DNA of 64,000 nucleotides from Dietzia aurantiaca (GCF_021033825.1 NZ_JAIFXZ010000016.1:32231-96230), one strand, 5' to 3'. Shown: positions 37,963 to 50,226, counted from the stretch's first letter. The notes: generated by a model from the letters alone, not told the origin. Program-made: numbers and translations.

Positions 37963-39312
37963 ATGGCACTCGCGCCGTACCTCAGCCGCTACTGGGACGC
38001 CCCCTCCAGCTGGACGTTGGAGACCTATCTCGCGCACGACGGCTACGCGGGCCTGCACGCGGCGCTGGCCACCGACCCCGACGCGGTGACCTCCACCGTC
38101 CTCGACGCCGGACTGCGCGGGCGCGGTGGCGCCGGCTTCCCGACCGGGCGCAAGTGGAGCTTCATCCCGCAGCAGCCGGCCGACGGCCCCGCCGACCCCC
38201 ACGGGCCGGCCGCCAAGCCCCACTACCTGGTGGTCAACGCCGACGAGTCCGAGCCAGGCACCTGCAAGGACATGCCGCTGATGCTGGCGACGCCGCACGT
38301 GTTGATCGAGGGCGTGATCATCGCCGCGTACGCGATCCGCGCCTCGCACGCGTTCGTCTACCTGCGCGGCGAGGTGGTGCCGGTACTGCGGCGGCTGCAG
38401 ACCGCGGTGGCCGAGGCGTACGAGGCCGGCTACCTCGGCGAGGACATCCTCGGCAGCGGGTTCGACCTGGAACTGGTCGTCCACGCCGGGGCCGGGGCCT
38501 ACATCTGCGGCGAGGAGACCGCGCTGCTCGACTCGCTCGAGGGCAGGCGTGGCCAGCCCCGACTGCGGCCGCCGTTCCCCGCCGTCGAGGGCCTCTACGC
38601 CTGTCCCACCGTGGTGAACAACGTCGAATCCATCGCGAGCGTGCCGTCGATCCTGCAGCACGGGCCCGAGTGGTTCCGGTCGATGGGGTCGGAGAAATCG
38701 CCCGGCTTCACCCTGTACTCGCTGTCCGGACATGTCACCCGGCCCGGACAGTACGAGGCGCCGCTGGGCATCACGCTGCGTGAGCTGCTGGAGCTGGCCG
38801 GCGGGATCCGCGAGGGACACACGCTCAAGTTCTGGACGCCGGGCGGCTCGTCGACCCCCATCCTCACCGACGCCCACCTGGACATGCCGCTGGACTACGA
38901 GGGCTGCGCGGCCGAGGGCACGATGCTCGGCACCAAGGCACTGCAGATCTTCGACGACACCACGTGCGTCGTGCGGGCGGTGCTCCGGTGGTCCGAGTTC
39001 TACGCCCACGAGTCCTGCGGCAAGTGCACGCCCTGCCGCGAGGGCACCTACTGGCTCACGCAGATCATGCAGCGGCTCGAGGACGGCACCGCGAGGGAGG
39101 ACGACATCGAGCGGCTGCTGGACATCTCCGACAACGTCTTCGGCAAGTCCTTCTGCGCCCTCGGCGACGCCGCGGCCACCCCCATCATGTCGTCCATCCG
39201 CCTGTTCCGCGACGAGTACCTGGCCCACATCCCCGACGGCTGCCCGTTCGACCACCGTCGCTCCACCGTGTTCGCCAGTCGCGCCACCGCCACCGGGGAG
39301 GTGCCCCGATGA
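37963..39312 (+). CDS. nuoF: NADH-quinone oxidoreductase subunit F
   Basis: 449 aa. NADH- and FMN-binding motifs [16 protein letters not shown] and [16 protein letters not shown] are present. [19 protein letters not shown] follows, and the N3 cluster motif is [12 protein letters not shown] plus FCALGD. It accepts hydride from NADH and passes electrons through FMN. It starts 1 bp after nuoE and overlaps nuoG by 4 bp. Confidence 0.98.
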   Translation: MALAPYLSRYWDAPSSWTLETYLAHDGYAGLHAALATDPDAVTSTVLDAGLRGRGGAGFPTGRKWSFIPQQPADGPADPHGPAAKPHYLVVNADESEPGTCKDMPLMLATPHVLIEGVIIAAYAIRASHAFVYLRGEVVPVLRRLQTAVAEAYEAGYLGEDILGSGFDLELVVHAGAGAYICGEETALLDSLEGRRGQPRLRPPFPAVEGLYACPTVVNNVESIASVPSILQHGPEWFRSMGSEKSPGFTLYSLSGHVTRPGQYEAPLGITLRELLELAGGIREGHTLKFWTPGGSSTPILTDAHLDMPLDYEGCAAEGTMLGTKALQIFDDTTCVVRAVLRWSEFYAHESCGKCTPCREGTYWLTQIMQRLEDGTAREDDIERLLDISDNVFGKSFCALGDAAATPIMSSIRLFRDEYLAHIPDGCPFDHRRSTVFASRATATGEVPR

Positions 39313-41777
39313 CCCCGACCGCTGACGAGCAGGTCACGCTGACGATCGACGGCCGCGAGGTGTCGGTGCCCAAGGGCACGCTGATCATCCGGGCAGCCGA
39401 GCGGACGGGAGTGGAGATCCCCCGCTTCTGCGACCACCCGCTGCTCGAGCCCGCCGGGGCGTGCCGTCAGTGCATCGTCGAGGTGGAGGGGGCGCCGAAG
39501 CCGGTCACCTCGTGCACCACCCCGGTCACCCCGGACATGGTGGTGCGCACGCAGGCCACGTCCGAGGTCGCCGACAAGGCGCAGCGCGGCGTGATGGAGC
39601 TGCTGCTGATCAACCATCCGCTCGACTGCCCGGTCTGCGACAAGGGCGGCGAATGTCCACTGCAGAACCAGGCCCTGTCCAGCGGGCACGCGCTGTCGCG
39701 GTTCACCGAGTTCAAGCGCACGTTCCCCAAGCCACTGTCCCTGTCCTCGCAGGTGCTGCTCGACCGCGAGCGCTGCGTGATGTGTGCGCGCTGCACGCGC
39801 TTCTCCGAGCAGATCGCCGGCGACCCGCTCCTCGACCTGTTCGAGCGCGGCGCCCAGCAGCAGGTCGGCGTGTACGGCGAGGAGGGCTTCGAGTCCTACT
39901 TCTCCGGCAACACGGTCCAGATCTGCCCCGTCGGCGCGCTCACCGGCGCCGCCTACCGGTTCCGCGCCCGCCCGTTCGACCTGGTCTCCAGCCCGGCCGT
40001 GTGCGAGCACTGCGCGAGCGGCTGCGGCCAGCGCACCGACCACCGCCGCGGGAAGGTGCTCCGCCGCCTGGCCGGCAACGATCCCGAGGTCAACGAGGAG
40101 TGGAACTGCGACAAGGGCCGCTGGGCTTTCACCTACGCACGCGCTCGTGACCGCATCACCACGCCGATGATCCGCGGCGAGGGCGGCGGCCTGGTGCCGG
40201 TGCCCTGGTCGACCGCGCTGGCGGTCGCCGCGGAGGGGCTCGCCGCAGCCCGCGGCCGGACGGGAGTGCTGGCCGGCGGGCGCCTGACCGCCGAGGACGC
40301 CTACGCGTACGCCAAGTTCGCGCGGACCGTCCTGAACACCAACGACATCGACTTCCGGGCTCGCCACCACAGCGCCGAGGAGGCTGATTTCCTCGCCGAG
40401 CGCGTGGTCGGCCGGGCGCCCGGTGGCGGTGCGGCGGCCGCGGTCACCTACTCCGATCTCGAGACGGCCCCGGTCGTCCTGCTCGCGGGATTCGACCCGG
40501 AGGAGGAGTCGCCGATCGTCTTCCTGCGGCTGCGCCGCTGCGCCCGCGACCTCGGCCTGCCGGTGTTCGCGATCGCGCCCTTCGCCTCCCCGGCGGTGCT
40601 CAAGACCGACGCCACCCTGCTGCCGACCGTCCCCGGTGTCGAGCCACAGGTCCTGAACGCACTCGCCGCCGCCGCACCCGACCACGACGTGCTCTCCACG
40701 CTGCTGCGCCGGCCCGGCGCGGTGATCATGGTCGGGGAACGCCTCGGCGCGATCCCGGGCGGCCTGTCCGCCGCGGCCGCGCTCGCCGACGCCACCGGCG
40801 CCCGCCTGGCCTGGGTCCCCCGCCGCGCGGGCGAGCGCGGCGCCCTGGAAGCCGGGTGCCTGCCGGGCCTGCTGCCGGGAGGCCGGCCCGTGACCGACGT
40901 CGCCGCCCGTCACGCGCTCGCGGAGGTGTGGCGTCGCGACGAGCTGCCCACCGCTCCCGGCCGCGCCACCACCGAGCAGCTCGAGGCCGCCGCCGCGGGT
41001 GAACTCGACGCGCTGCTCATCGCGGGGGTCGAGGCCGCCGACCTGCCCGACCCGGCCGCCGCCCTCGCCGCCGTCGAGGCCGCCGGGTTCGTGGTGAGCA
41101 TCGAGCTGCGCCGAAGCGAGATCACCGACCGCGCGGACGTGGTCCTGCCCATCGCGCCCACCGCCGAGAAGTCCGGCACCTACCTGACGTGGGAGGGCCG
41201 CCCGCGACCGTTCGCCGCCGCGCTGACCGGCACCGATGCGATGCCCGATCTGCGCGTACTCAATGCCCTCGCCGAAGAGACGGGCGCCTGGTTCGGCCTT
41301 CAGGACGTCGAGTCCGCACGCCGGGAGATGGCCGCCGTGCGCGAGGCCCTCAGCCCGGCATCCGCGCGCGCAGATGCTCACGCGCGCACCGATCCCTCGC
41401 AGCCGCACGCCGGCCCCGCTGCCGGACCCGGGCAGGCCGTGTTGGCCACCTGGCGGATGCTCCTCGACGCCGGCCGCCTCCAGGACGGGGAGCCGCATCT
41501 GGCCGGAACCGCGCGCCGCCCGGTCGCGCGGATGTCGCCGGGCACCGCGGCCGAGATCGAGGCCGTCGACGGCCAGCCGGTGACCGTCTCCACCGACCGC
41601 GGAGCGATCACCCTGCCGCTGGCCGTCACCGAGATGCCGGACCGCGTGGTGTGGCTGCCGCAGAACTCGCCGGGCTCGGCGGTGGGCATCACGCTCGGCG
41701 CAGCCGCCGGCGACCTCGTGGACATCGCGGCCGGAGGCGACACCCCGGACGGCACCGCCGGGGAGGTGACGTCATGA
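39309..41777 (+). CDS. nuoG: NADH-quinone oxidoreductase subunit G
   Basis: 822 aa. The N-terminal ferredoxin-like [2Fe-2S] motif is [17 protein letters not shown]. The [20 protein letters not shown] and CPVGAL cluster motifs follow. The extra N7 site of some bacteria is present (CEHCASGC plus the Cys of [10 protein letters not shown], about residues 235-275). The large C-terminal part is a molybdopterin-oxidoreductase-like domain without obvious cofactor ligands, as usual. It overlaps nuoF and nuoH by 4 bp. Confidence 0.97.
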   Translation: MTPTADEQVTLTIDGREVSVPKGTLIIRAAERTGVEIPRFCDHPLLEPAGACRQCIVEVEGAPKPVTSCTTPVTPDMVVRTQATSEVADKAQRGVMELLLINHPLDCPVCDKGGECPLQNQALSSGHALSRFTEFKRTFPKPLSLSSQVLLDRERCVMCARCTRFSEQIAGDPLLDLFERGAQQQVGVYGEEGFESYFSGNTVQICPVGALTGAAYRFRARPFDLVSSPAVCEHCASGCGQRTDHRRGKVLRRLAGNDPEVNEEWNCDKGRWAFTYARARDRITTPMIRGEGGGLVPVPWSTALAVAAEGLAAARGRTGVLAGGRLTAEDAYAYAKFARTVLNTNDIDFRARHHSAEEADFLAERVVGRAPGGGAAAAVTYSDLETAPVVLLAGFDPEEESPIVFLRLRRCARDLGLPVFAIAPFASPAVLKTDATLLPTVPGVEPQVLNALAAAAPDHDVLSTLLRRPGAVIMVGERLGAIPGGLSAAAALADATGARLAWVPRRAGERGALEAGCLPGLLPGGRPVTDVAARHALAEVWRRDELPTAPGRATTEQLEAAAAGELDALLIAGVEAADLPDPAAALAAVEAAGFVVSIELRRSEITDRADVVLPIAPTAEKSGTYLTWEGRPRPFAAALTGTDAMPDLRVLNALAEETGAWFGLQDVESARREMAAVREALSPASARADAHARTDPSQPHAGPAAGPGQAVLATWRMLLDAGRLQDGEPHLAGTARRPVARMSPGTAAEIEAVDGQPVTVSTDRGAITLPLAVTEMPDRVVWLPQNSPGSAVGITLGAAAGDLVDIAAGGDTPDGTAGEVTS

Positions 41778-43147
41778 CCGGCCCGCACCTGCTCGCCTCG
41801 ACCGGCTCGGAACTCGCGACGACCGGCGCCGACCTGACCGCGTTCGGTACGGACCCGTGGTGGCTGGTGCTGATCAAGGTGCTCGGGGTGTTCGTGTTCC
41901 TGGTGGTGACCGTGCTCGCGGCGATCTACCTCGAGCGCAAGATCCTCGCCTGGATGCAGATGCGGATCGGCCCCAACCGGGTCGGCCCGTTCGGCATCCT
42001 GCAGAGCCTGGCCGACGGCGTCAAGATCGCCCTCAAGGAGGGGCTGATCCCCAAAGGCGTCGACAAGCCGATCTTCCTGCTCGCCCCGGTCATCGCGGTG
42101 ATCCCGGCGTTCATGGCGTTCGCCGTGATCCCCTTCGGGCCGGAGGTCTCGATCTTCGGCCACCGGACCCCGCTCCAGCTCACCGACCTGCACGTGGGCG
42201 TGCTCTACATCCTCGCCGTGACCTCGATCGGCGTGTACGGGATCGTGCTGGCCGGCTGGTCGTCCGGCTCCACGTACCCGCTGCTCGGCGGGCTGCGGTC
42301 CACGGCCCAGGTGATCAGCTACGAGATCGCCATGGCGCTGTCCTTCGTGGGCGTGTTCCTGTTCGCCGGCACCATGTCCACCTCGGGGATCGTCGACGCG
42401 CAGTCACGGGTGTGGTTCGTGTTCCTGCTGCTGCCGTCGTTCTGCATCTACGTGATCTCGATGGTCGGCGAGACCAACCGCGCCCCCTTCGACCTGCCCG
42501 AGGCCGAGGGCGAGCTCGTGGGCGGCTTCCACACCGAGTACTCGTCGCTGCGGTTCGCGATGTTCATGCTCGCCGAGTACGTCAACATGACCACGGTCTC
42601 CGCCCTCGCCGCGACCCTGTTCCTGGGCGGCTGGCGGGCCCCGCTGCCGTTCTCCCTCCTCCCCGGCGCCGACTCCGGATGGTGGGCGCTGTTGTGGTTC
42701 GTCATCAAGGTGTGGGGCTTCCTGTTCGTGTTCATGTGGCTGCGCGCCACCCTCCCGCGCCTGCGCTACGACCAGTTCATGGCCTTCGGCTGGAAGGTGC
42801 TCATCCCCGTCTCCCTGGCCTGGGTGATGGTGGTGGCCGCCATCCGGGTGATCGTCGGCCCGGAGTCGGCGCTGCTGACGCCCGCCATGGTGATCGCGGG
42901 GCTGGCCGCGGTGGCCGTCATCGTCGTCGTCAGGCGTGTCCATTCCCGTCGCGGCGCCGCGCACGACGGACCACGGCCCGGCCCGGCCACCTCCGCCCTC
43001 GGCTCCGGCGCCTCCGATCGGGCCCGGCCCGACCCGTCCTCATTCGACCCGGCCCCGTTCGACCCCACCGCCGGCGGGTTCCCCGTCCCGCCGCTCCCCC
43101 ACCAGCGCTCCGCCGCGCCCCCGACCAAGGAGGCCCGCAATGCCTGA
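41774..43147 (+). CDS. nuoH: NADH-quinone oxidoreductase subunit H
   Basis: 457 aa. Eight transmembrane helices and the quinone-site loops are recognisable: [36 protein letters not shown] and [30 protein letters not shown] hydrophilic Pro/Ser-rich tail of about 70 residues extends beyond the usual end. The stop overlaps the nuoI start by 8 bp, and the nuoI Shine-Dalgarno AAGGAGG is inside nuoH. Confidence 0.97.
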   Translation: MTGPHLLASTGSELATTGADLTAFGTDPWWLVLIKVLGVFVFLVVTVLAAIYLERKILAWMQMRIGPNRVGPFGILQSLADGVKIALKEGLIPKGVDKPIFLLAPVIAVIPAFMAFAVIPFGPEVSIFGHRTPLQLTDLHVGVLYILAVTSIGVYGIVLAGWSSGSTYPLLGGLRSTAQVISYEIAMALSFVGVFLFAGTMSTSGIVDAQSRVWFVFLLLPSFCIYVISMVGETNRAPFDLPEAEGELVGGFHTEYSSLRFAMFMLAEYVNMTTVSALAATLFLGGWRAPLPFSLLPGADSGWWALLWFVIKVWGFLFVFMWLRATLPRLRYDQFMAFGWKVLIPVSLAWVMVVAAIRVIVGPESALLTPAMVIAGLAAVAVIVVVRRVHSRRGAAHDGPRPGPATSALGSGASDRARPDPSSFDPAPFDPTAGGFPVPPLPHQRSAAPPTKEARNA

Positions 43148-43697
43148 GGTGCCCAGGTTCCTCGAGCCCCTCGCCGGGTTCGGGGTGACGTTCGGGACGA
43201 TGTTCAAGCCCGCCCACACCGAGCAGTACCCCGAGGAGAAGGTGCCGGTCGCGCCCCGCTACCACGGGCGACACCAGCTCAACCGGTACGCCGACGGGCT
43301 CGAGAAGTGCATCGGCTGCGAGCTGTGCGCGTGGGCGTGCCCGGCGGATGCGATCTTCGTCGAGGGCGCCGACAACACCGCCGAAGAGCGCTACTCCCCT
43401 GGCGAGCGGTACGGGCGGAACTACCAGATCAACTACCTGCGCTGCATCGGCTGCGGGCTGTGTGTCGAGGCGTGCCCGACCCGCGCGCTGACCATGACGA
43501 ACGACTACGAGATGGCCGACGACAACCGCACCGACCTCATCTACACCAAGGAGGACCTGCTCGCGCCGCTGCGCACCGGCATGGTCCCCGCGCCGCACGA
43601 CCTGTACCCGGGCGCCGACCACGGCGACTACTACCGCGGCGAGATCACCGGCTCCGCGCCCGAGCAGGGCGAGCCGTACGACGGGGAGGCGAGCTGA
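43140..43697 (+). CDS. nuoI: NADH-quinone oxidoreductase subunit I
   Basis: 185 aa. Two ferredoxin-type [4Fe-4S] motifs for clusters N6a and N6b are present: [13 protein letters not shown] (about residues 57-69) and [13 protein letters not shown] (about 100-112). It links NuoG to NuoB in the peripheral arm. The ATG follows AAGGAGG, and the last base of the stop is shared with the nuoJ ATG. Confidence 0.98.
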   Translation: MPEVPRFLEPLAGFGVTFGTMFKPAHTEQYPEEKVPVAPRYHGRHQLNRYADGLEKCIGCELCAWACPADAIFVEGADNTAEERYSPGERYGRNYQINYLRCIGCGLCVEACPTRALTMTNDYEMADDNRTDLIYTKEDLLAPLRTGMVPAPHDLYPGADHGDYYRGEITGSAPEQGEPYDGEAS

Positions 43698-44506
43698 TGT
43701 CCGGCGGCGAGTCGGTGCTGTTCTGGGTCCTCGCGGTGATCGCGGTGGCCGGGGCGCTGGGCGTGGTCTCGGCGACCAAGGCCGTCTACTCGGCACTGTG
43801 CCTGGCGGCGACCATGGTGTCGCTGGCCGTGATGTACATGGCGCAGGGCGCGGTGTTCCTGGGGGTGGGGCAGATCGTGGTCTACACGGGCGCGGTGATG
43901 ATGCTGTTCCTGTTCGTGGTGATGCTCATCGGCGTGGAGTCCTCGGACTCGCTGGTCGAGCGGATCCGCGGGCACCGGGTCGCGGCGATCGTGGCGGGGC
44001 TCGGGTTCGGCATCCTGCTGGCCACCGGCCTGGCGCGGGCGCAGCTGGGGCCGTTCGCCGGCTTCGGGCCCGGCCACCAGGACGTGCCCGCGCTCGCCGA
44101 GCTGCTGTTCACGCGGCACGTGTGGGCGTTCGAACTGACCGGCGTGCTGCTCATCATCGCCACGCTCGGCGCCATGGTGCTGGCGCACCGCGAGCGGTTC
44201 ACCGGCCGGCTGACCCAGCGGCAGCTGTCCGAGCAGCGGTTCCTGGACTGGCAACACGACGACTCCGCCCGCGTCACCCCGCTGCCCAGTCCGGGCGTGT
44301 ACGCGCGGCGCAATGCCGCCGACCAGCCCGCCCGACTTCCCGACGGCTCCGACGCCCCCGACTCGGTCAGCGACGTGCTGCGCCGGCACAGCGATCGCGC
44401 GGCGGCCGGCGGCGAGCTGGAATCCGGCGAGGCGGGCGAGTCCGGCTCCGGCGAGGCGGCCGGGCCCCGCGCCGCTCGGGGCCGCCGAGGCGGTGCGCGG
44501 CGATGA
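43697..44506 (+). CDS. nuoJ: NADH-quinone oxidoreductase subunit J
   Basis: 269 aa. Five membrane helices occupy residues 1-165, including [20 protein letters not shown], the helix with the pi-bulge in complex I structures. The C-terminal 105 residues form a hydrophilic tail rich in Ser, Gly, Ala and Arg, ending RGRRGGARR; it is not part of the conserved subunit. It overlaps nuoK by 4 bp. Confidence 0.96.
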   Translation: MSGGESVLFWVLAVIAVAGALGVVSATKAVYSALCLAATMVSLAVMYMAQGAVFLGVGQIVVYTGAVMMLFLFVVMLIGVESSDSLVERIRGHRVAAIVAGLGFGILLATGLARAQLGPFAGFGPGHQDVPALAELLFTRHVWAFELTGVLLIIATLGAMVLAHRERFTGRLTQRQLSEQRFLDWQHDDSARVTPLPSPGVYARRNAADQPARLPDGSDAPDSVSDVLRRHSDRAAAGGELESGEAGESGSGEAAGPRAARGRRGGARR

Positions 44507-44802
44507 GCCCCGAGTACTACCTGTACCTGTCCGCGATCCTGTTCACGATCGGCGCCGCCGGCTTCCTGCTGCGCCGCAACGCGATCGTGGTCTTCATGTG
44601 CATCGAGCTGATGCTCAACGCCACCAACCTCGCGTTGGTGACGTTCGCGCGGATGCACGGCGACGTCACGGGCCAGGTCATCGCGTTCTTCGTGATGGTG
44701 GTCGCCGCCGCGGAGGTCGTGATCGGGCTGGCGATCATCATGTCCATCTACCGTTCGCGCAGGTCGGCGTCGGTCGACGACGCCGACCTGCTGAGGTACT
44801 AG
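44503..44802 (+). CDS. nuoK: NADH-quinone oxidoreductase subunit K
   Basis: 99 aa with three transmembrane helices. The conserved membrane Glu residues are in [16 protein letters not shown] and [11 protein letters not shown], part of the proton-transfer axis. Length is normal for the family. The ATG overlaps the nuoJ stop. Confidence 0.97.
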   Translation: MSPEYYLYLSAILFTIGAAGFLLRRNAIVVFMCIELMLNATNLALVTFARMHGDVTGQVIAFFVMVVAAAEVVIGLAIIMSIYRSRRSASVDDADLLRY

Positions 44803-44815
44803 GGGGACGACGACG

Positions 44816-46756
44816 ATGACATCCACCGCCCTCGCGCACACCCTCGCGCCGGCCGGCGCCGACCCCACCCTCTGGCTCGTCCCCGCACTACCCCTGCTCG
44901 GCGCGGTACTCCTGCTGCTGATCGGGCGACGCGCGAACGCATGGGGCCATCTGCTCGCGTGCGCGGTCGCGCTGGCCGCCTTCGCGGTGGCGCTGTGGCA
45001 GTTCGTCGAGATGACCGGCCGCGGTGCCGGCGAGCGGGCTGCCACCCAGACCCTGTTCACATGGATCTCCGTGGGCGAGGTGCACGTGGATTTCGGGCTG
45101 CGGTTGGACCAGCTGTCGATGGTGTTCGTGCTGCTCATCACCGGCGTGGGCCTGCTAATCCACATCTATTCGATCGGCTACATGGCCACCGATCCCGCGC
45201 GGCGCAAGTTCTTCGCCTACCTCAACCTGTTCCTCGCGGCGATGCTGCTGCTGGTCATGGCAGACAACTTCCTCGTCCTCTACCTGGGCTGGGAGGGCGT
45301 GGGCCTGGTCTCGTACCTGCTGATCGGGTTCTGGCAGCACAAGCCCTCCGCCGCGACCGCGGCCAAGAAGGCGTTCCTCGTCAACCGCGTCGGCGACATC
45401 GGGCTGGCCATCGCGCTGTTCGTCATGGCCACTCAGCTGGGCACGCTGAGCTACGAGGGCGTGTTCGCGGCGGTCGATGGCAGCAGCGCGGGTCTGGTCA
45501 CGGCGCTCGGTCTGCTGTTGCTCGTGGGCGCGTGCGCCAAGTCGGCGCAGGTGCCGCTGCAGTCCTGGCTCGGCGACGCGATGGAGGGCCCCACCCCGGT
45601 CTCCGCGCTCATCCACGCCGCGACCATGGTCACGGCCGGCGTCTACCTCATCACCCGTGCGAACCCGATCTACGACGCCGCCCCCACGGCCCGGACCGCG
45701 GTGATCGTCGTGGGCGCGGTGACGCTGCTGTTCGGCGCGATCGTCGGCTGCGCGAAGGACGACATCAAGAAGGTGCTGGCCGCCTCCACCATGAGCCAGG
45801 TCGGCTACATGGTCATGGCCGCCGGCTTCGGCCCCGCCGGGTACGCGCTGGCGATCATGCACCTGCTCACCCACGGGTTCTTCAAGGCCGGGCTGTTCCT
45901 CGGCGCGGGCTCGGTGATGCACGGGCTCGACGACGAGGTGGACATGCGTCGCTACGGGGCCCTGCGCGCGGTCATGCCCATCACCTTCGTCACGTTCGGC
46001 CTCGGCTACCTGGCGATCATCGGCGTCCCGCCGTTCGCCGGCTTCTACTCCAAGGAGGGCATCATCTCCGCGGCGTTCGACCTGGGCAGCACGGCGGGGG
46101 CGGGCTCGGTCGGCGGCTACCTGCTCGGGGCGCTCGCGCTGCTCGGCGCCGGACTGACCGCCTTCTACATGACCCGCGTGATGATCCTGACCTTCTTCGG
46201 TCCCGAACGTTGGCACGCAGGGGCCCACCCGCACGAGTCGCCGCCGTTGATGACCGGGCCGATGATCGTGATCGCGATCGGCTCGGTGCTCGCGGGGCTG
46301 GTGCTCGCCATCGGCGGCCGCCTGCAGGCCTGGCTGGCCCCCGTCGTCGGCGAGCACCACACCACGCACGTCCTACCGGTGTGGCTGGTCACCACGCTGT
46401 CGCTGGTCGTGGTGGCGCTCGGCGTGGCCGTGGCGGTCGGTCTCTACGGCCGCAGAGCGGTGCCGGTGACCGCGCCCGAGGGCTCCGTGCTCACCCGGGC
46501 CGCCCGGCGCGACCTCTACGCCGACGACCTCAACGAGTCGCTGTTCATGCGGCCCGGCCAGGCGGTCGTGGCCGGCACGGCCGTCGTCGATCGCACCGTG
46601 GTCGCGGGCGCGGCCACCGGGGTCGCGGCGGCCGTCGGGGACGCCTCCGCCCGCGGGCGCCTCCTGCAATCCGGACTCACCCGGACCTACGCCCTGTACA
46701 TGCTGGCGGGCGCCGGCCTGGTGATCGCGGCCATGCTCGTGGGAGGTGCGCTGTGA
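44816..46756 (+). CDS. nuoL: NADH-quinone oxidoreductase subunit L
   Basis: 646 aa. An antiporter-like subunit with about 16 helices. The key motif [22 protein letters not shown] contains the conserved Glu; [34 protein letters not shown] and [17 protein letters not shown] include Lys and His channel residues. The distal C-terminal lateral helix region follows residue 540. It starts 14 bp after nuoK, in the only small gap of the operon apart from nuoA-nuoB. Confidence 0.97.
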   Translation: MTSTALAHTLAPAGADPTLWLVPALPLLGAVLLLLIGRRANAWGHLLACAVALAAFAVALWQFVEMTGRGAGERAATQTLFTWISVGEVHVDFGLRLDQLSMVFVLLITGVGLLIHIYSIGYMATDPARRKFFAYLNLFLAAMLLLVMADNFLVLYLGWEGVGLVSYLLIGFWQHKPSAATAAKKAFLVNRVGDIGLAIALFVMATQLGTLSYEGVFAAVDGSSAGLVTALGLLLLVGACAKSAQVPLQSWLGDAMEGPTPVSALIHAATMVTAGVYLITRANPIYDAAPTARTAVIVVGAVTLLFGAIVGCAKDDIKKVLAASTMSQVGYMVMAAGFGPAGYALAIMHLLTHGFFKAGLFLGAGSVMHGLDDEVDMRRYGALRAVMPITFVTFGLGYLAIIGVPPFAGFYSKEGIISAAFDLGSTAGAGSVGGYLLGALALLGAGLTAFYMTRVMILTFFGPERWHAGAHPHESPPLMTGPMIVIAIGSVLAGLVLAIGGRLQAWLAPVVGEHHTTHVLPVWLVTTLSLVVVALGVAVAVGLYGRRAVPVTAPEGSVLTRAARRDLYADDLNESLFMRPGQAVVAGTAVVDRTVVAGAATGVAAAVGDASARGRLLQSGLTRTYALYMLAGAGLVIAAMLVGGAL

Positions 46757-48300
46757 CCGGCCCCGGACTGCTCACCGCCCTGTGGCTGACGCCCCTGGTC
46801 GGCGCCGTTGTCGTCGTCGTCCTGCCCCGGGGAGCGGCCCGCGCGGCGAGGCCCCTCGCCCTGCTCACCTCCCTCATCGCACTCGGCCTCGCGATCGCCG
46901 TGGCGGTCGGCTTCTCACCCGGCGGCGAGCGCTACCAGTTCGTCGAATCCCGGCCGTGGATCTCCGCGTTCGGCGCCACCTACTCGCTCGGCGTGGACGG
47001 CGTGGCGCTGGTCATGGTGCTGCTCGCGACCGCGCTCATGCCGCTGCTCCTGCTCGCCGGGTGGCGCGACGCCGACGGGTCCGACAGTCGGCGCGCGCAG
47101 GCCTACCCCGCGCTCATGCTGGCCACGCAGGCACTCGCGCTCGTGGCGTTCCTCAGCCTCGACGTATTGCTGTTCTACGTGACGTTCGAGGCCATGCTCA
47201 TCCCGCTGTACTTCCTCATCGGCATGTTCGGCGGCGGCACGGAAGACGGGGCGGAGCGGGCGCGCGCGGCGGTACGTTTCCTCATCTACAACCTGCTCGG
47301 CGGGCTGGTCATGCTTGCCGCGGTGATCACGCTGTACATGTACACCTCGTGGTCCGGGATCGGGCCCGACGGCGGCGGCACCTTCGACTACCGGCTCATC
47401 ACCGCCGCCGTGGCCGACGGCAGCCTCACAATCCCGCCCGGTGCGATGCTGTGGCTGTTCGCCGGGTTCACGCTCGCGTTCGCGATCAAGGCGCCGCTGT
47501 GGCCCTTCCACACCTGGCTGCCCGGCGCCGCGGTGGCCGCCACGCCCGCCTCGGCGGTGCTCATGATGGCCGTGATCGACAAGGTCGGCACCTTCGCAAT
47601 GCTGCGCTACAGCCTCCCGCTGTTCCCCGAGGCCGCGCGGGCCGCGGCGCCCGTGCTCATCACGCTCGCGGTGATCAGCATCATCTATGGCGGGCTCATG
47701 GCGATCGCCCAGACCGACCTGCTGCGGCTCATCGCGTACGCGTCGATCTCGCATTTCGGGTTCATCGTGTTGGGCATCTTCGCCGGGACCGAGCAGGCCG
47801 CCGCCGGGTCCACGCTCTACATGGTCAACCACGGGCTGGCGACGGCCGCGCTGTTCCTCGTGTCCGGGTTCCTCGTGCGGCGGCACCGGATGCGGGAGAT
47901 CGCCTACTACGGCGGCGTGCAGCAGGTGGCGCCCGTGCTGGCCGGGGTGTTTCTCATCGCCGGGCTGGCCACGCTGTCGCTACCGGGGCTCGCGCCGTTC
48001 ATCAGCGAGTTCCTCGTATTCGTCGGCACATTCGGTCCGTACCCCGTGGCCGCCGTGCTCGCCACCGCGACCTTCGTCCTGGCCGCGGTCTACATCCTGT
48101 GGACCTACCAGCGCGTGATGGGCGGGCCGGTTGCGCCGGGGCTCGAGTCGACCCGCGACCTGGGCGTGCGCGAACGTGTGGTGCTGGCGCCACTCGTGGT
48201 GGCGCTGGTCGCGCTGGGCTTCTTCCCGCAGCCCGCGCTGGACGTGATCGATCCGGCGGTCGCCGCGACCGTCGCCCACGTGGAAGGTGCCGACCGATGA
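46753..48300 (+). CDS. nuoM: NADH-quinone oxidoreductase subunit M
   Basis: 515 aa from a GTG overlapping the nuoL stop (GTGA). It is an antiporter-like membrane subunit: [19 protein letters not shown] carries the conserved Glu, and [45 protein letters not shown] and [16 protein letters not shown] carry Lys and His residues. The nuoM stop overlaps the nuoN start by 4 bp. Confidence 0.97.
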   Translation: MTGPGLLTALWLTPLVGAVVVVVLPRGAARAARPLALLTSLIALGLAIAVAVGFSPGGERYQFVESRPWISAFGATYSLGVDGVALVMVLLATALMPLLLLAGWRDADGSDSRRAQAYPALMLATQALALVAFLSLDVLLFYVTFEAMLIPLYFLIGMFGGGTEDGAERARAAVRFLIYNLLGGLVMLAAVITLYMYTSWSGIGPDGGGTFDYRLITAAVADGSLTIPPGAMLWLFAGFTLAFAIKAPLWPFHTWLPGAAVAATPASAVLMMAVIDKVGTFAMLRYSLPLFPEAARAAAPVLITLAVISIIYGGLMAIAQTDLLRLIAYASISHFGFIVLGIFAGTEQAAAGSTLYMVNHGLATAALFLVSGFLVRRHRMREIAYYGGVQQVAPVLAGVFLIAGLATLSLPGLAPFISEFLVFVGTFGPYPVAAVLATATFVLAAVYILWTYQRVMGGPVAPGLESTRDLGVRERVVLAPLVVALVALGFFPQPALDVIDPAVAATVAHVEGADR

Positions 48301-50036
48301 CCCCGGACATCGACTACCAGGCCGTCCTGCCCCTGCTCGTCGTGCTGGGCACGGCGATCGTCTCGGTGCTCGTCGAGGCGTTCGTGCCGGCGCGGGCCCG
48401 GTACGTCACTCAGCTGGCGCTATACCTAGGCGGGCTCACCGCCTCGCTGGTCGCGGTGCTGCTGCTCGCCGGCACGCAGGTCGTCACCGCCGAGGGCGCC
48501 GTGGCCGTCGACGGGCCGGCGCTGTTCCTGCAGGGTGCGACCGTGGTGGTGGCTCTCGGTGCCGGGTTGCTCATCAGCGAACGCGGCCGGACCGGCGTGG
48601 CGACCGCCTCCGGACGGGTGGGCGCGGGCGCGGTGTCGGCGTTGTCGTCGTCATCGTCTCTCGGAGCCCGCGCGGGCACCTCCCGCGGGCCCGTCCTCGC
48701 CGGCTTCGCGCCCCAGGCCGCTCTGGCGCCGGGCGGCGACAACGAACGGGCCGCCGAGCGCGCCGGCGTCACCCAGACCGAGGTGTTCCCGCTGGTGCTG
48801 TTCGCCACCGGCGGCCTCATGCTGTTCCCCGCCGCGAACGACCTGATCACGCTGTTCATCGCGTTGGAGGTGTTGTCGCTGCCGCTGTACGTGCTGTGCG
48901 GGATGGCCCGACGACGACGACTTCTCTCGCAGGAGGCGGCGCTCAAGTACTTCCTGCTCGGCGCATTCTCGTCGGCGATCTTCGCCTACGGCATCGCCAT
49001 GATGTACGGCTATGCGGGGACGGTCGACTTCGACGGGATCGCCGCCACCGTGCGGGCCCAGGGCGGCAGCGCCCTGGCGCTCATCGGGGTGGCGCTGATG
49101 TCGGTGGGGCTGCTGTTCAAGGTCGGCGCCGCGCCGTTCCACAACTGGACCCCGGACGTCTACCAGGGGGCGCCGATCTCGATCACCGCCTTCATGGCCG
49201 CCGGGACCAAACTGGCGGCGTTCGGGGCGATCCTGCGGTTCTTCTACGTGGCCGTGCCCGGTCTCGAGTCGCAGTGGGTGCCCGTGCTGTGGGCCGTGGC
49301 CGCGCTGACGATGGTCGTGGGCACCGTGGTGGGCGTGACGCAGAACGACGTCAAGCGGCTGCTCGCGTACTCGTCGGTGGCGCACGCGGGTTTTCTGCTG
49401 ACGGCGATGGTCGGGCCGGTGGAGGTCGGGGTGACGGCCACGCTGTTCTACCTCGCGGTGTACGCCGTGAGCACCGTCGGGGTGTTCGCTGTGGCGGGCC
49501 TGGTGCGCGACTCCGAGGGCGCCGAGATCACCGACCTGCGCTCGTGGGCGGGGCTCGGGCAGCGGCAGCCGGCGATCGCGGGGGCGTTCGCCGTGCTGCT
49601 GCTGGCGCTCGCCGGAATCCCGCTGACCAGCGGGTTCATCGCCAAGTTCGCGGTGTTCTCCGCCGCGGTCGACGCCGGCGCGGTGTGGCTCGTGCTGATC
49701 GGTGTGCTCTCCAGCGCGATCGCGGCGTCGTTCTACGTGCGCGTGATCGTGGTGATGTTCTTCCGCGAGACGCCTGGTGGGACGGGTGCGGGAGCGCCGG
49801 CCGCGCACGGGGATGTGGGCGCGGGGGCCGCGCAGGCGTGTTCGGGCGCGGCGGCCGCGCAGGCGCGCGACGTGGCGGGCGCGGGGGCAGGGTCTCCCGA
49901 CGTGGCGTTCGCGCAGCGGCCGGCCACCCTCGCGGTGGTGGGCGTGTCGGTGGTGGTCACGCTGGTTCTCGGGATCGTCCCGCAGCCGCTGTTGGATTTG
50001 GCGGGCGCGGCCTCGGCGTTCGCGACCGGGGCGTGA
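48297..50036 (+). CDS. nuoN: NADH-quinone oxidoreductase subunit N
   Basis: 579 aa. Antiporter-like core: LITLFIALEVLSLPLYVLCGM, LLFKVGAAPFHNWTPDVYQGAPISITAFMA and LLAYSSVAHAGFLLTAMVG. Two atypical inserts interrupt it. One is a loop at about residues 100-160 (GRVGAGAVSALSSSSSLGARAGTSRG) that contains copy 5 of the dispersed 15-mer in antisense. The other is an Ala/Gly-rich loop at about 500-545 before the last helix. Both fall in loops rather than helices. It is the last gene of the nuo operon. Confidence 0.95.
   Translation: MTPDIDYQAVLPLLVVLGTAIVSVLVEAFVPARARYVTQLALYLGGLTASLVAVLLLAGTQVVTAEGAVAVDGPALFLQGATVVVALGAGLLISERGRTGVATASGRVGAGAVSALSSSSSLGARAGTSRGPVLAGFAPQAALAPGGDNERAAERAGVTQTEVFPLVLFATGGLMLFPAANDLITLFIALEVLSLPLYVLCGMARRRRLLSQEAALKYFLLGAFSSAIFAYGIAMMYGYAGTVDFDGIAATVRAQGGSALALIGVALMSVGLLFKVGAAPFHNWTPDVYQGAPISITAFMAAGTKLAAFGAILRFFYVAVPGLESQWVPVLWAVAALTMVVGTVVGVTQNDVKRLLAYSSVAHAGFLLTAMVGPVEVGVTATLFYLAVYAVSTVGVFAVAGLVRDSEGAEITDLRSWAGLGQRQPAIAGAFAVLLLALAGIPLTSGFIAKFAVFSAAVDAGAVWLVLIGVLSSAIAASFYVRVIVVMFFRETPGGTGAGAPAAHGDVGAGAAQACSGAAAAQARDVAGAGAGSPDVAFAQRPATLAVVGVSVVVTLVLGIVPQPLLDLAGAASAFATGA
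48638..48652 (-). repeat. dispersed 15-mer, copy 5
   Basis: Exact GACGACGACAACGCC on the strand opposite nuoN, preceded by GAGACGAT and followed by GACACC. In nuoN it reads as part of ALSSSSS in a non-conserved loop. It shares the longest flank with copy 6 (GAGACGAT before, CACCG after). Confidence 0.9.
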
Positions 50037-50085
50037 GTCATTCCGCCCGCCGCTGGGTCCGTGCATCCGCCCCGCCACCTGCCCT

Positions 50086-50148
50086 CATCGAAAAGCGGAA
50101 AACGCTCGCATCGCTCGAGTGGAATTGCGCCAAACCCTCTTCGCGATG
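50086..50148 (-). repeat. palindromic element copy E (20-23-20)
   Basis: Read on the minus strand: left arm CATCGCGAAGAGGGTTTGGC (50148-50129), 23-nt loop with core CCACTCGAGCGATGCG, right arm GCGTTTTCCGCTTTTCGATG (50105-50086). The loop matches copies B and D; the arms match the family but pair poorly in the middle, so this copy looks partly decayed. It is intergenic, after nuoN. Confidence 0.75.
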
Positions 50149-50226
50149 AGCCGGCCCCGACCGGGCCGCCGGGCGGACGAGCAACCCGGCGAGCAAGCCC
50201 GGCGAGCGGACCCCCGACCGCCGGCC

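Noticed and set aside
46804..46818. One-mismatch copy of the 15-mer at the start of nuoM
   Set aside because: It encodes the poly-Val first membrane helix of NuoM, so the triplet repeat is explained by the protein.
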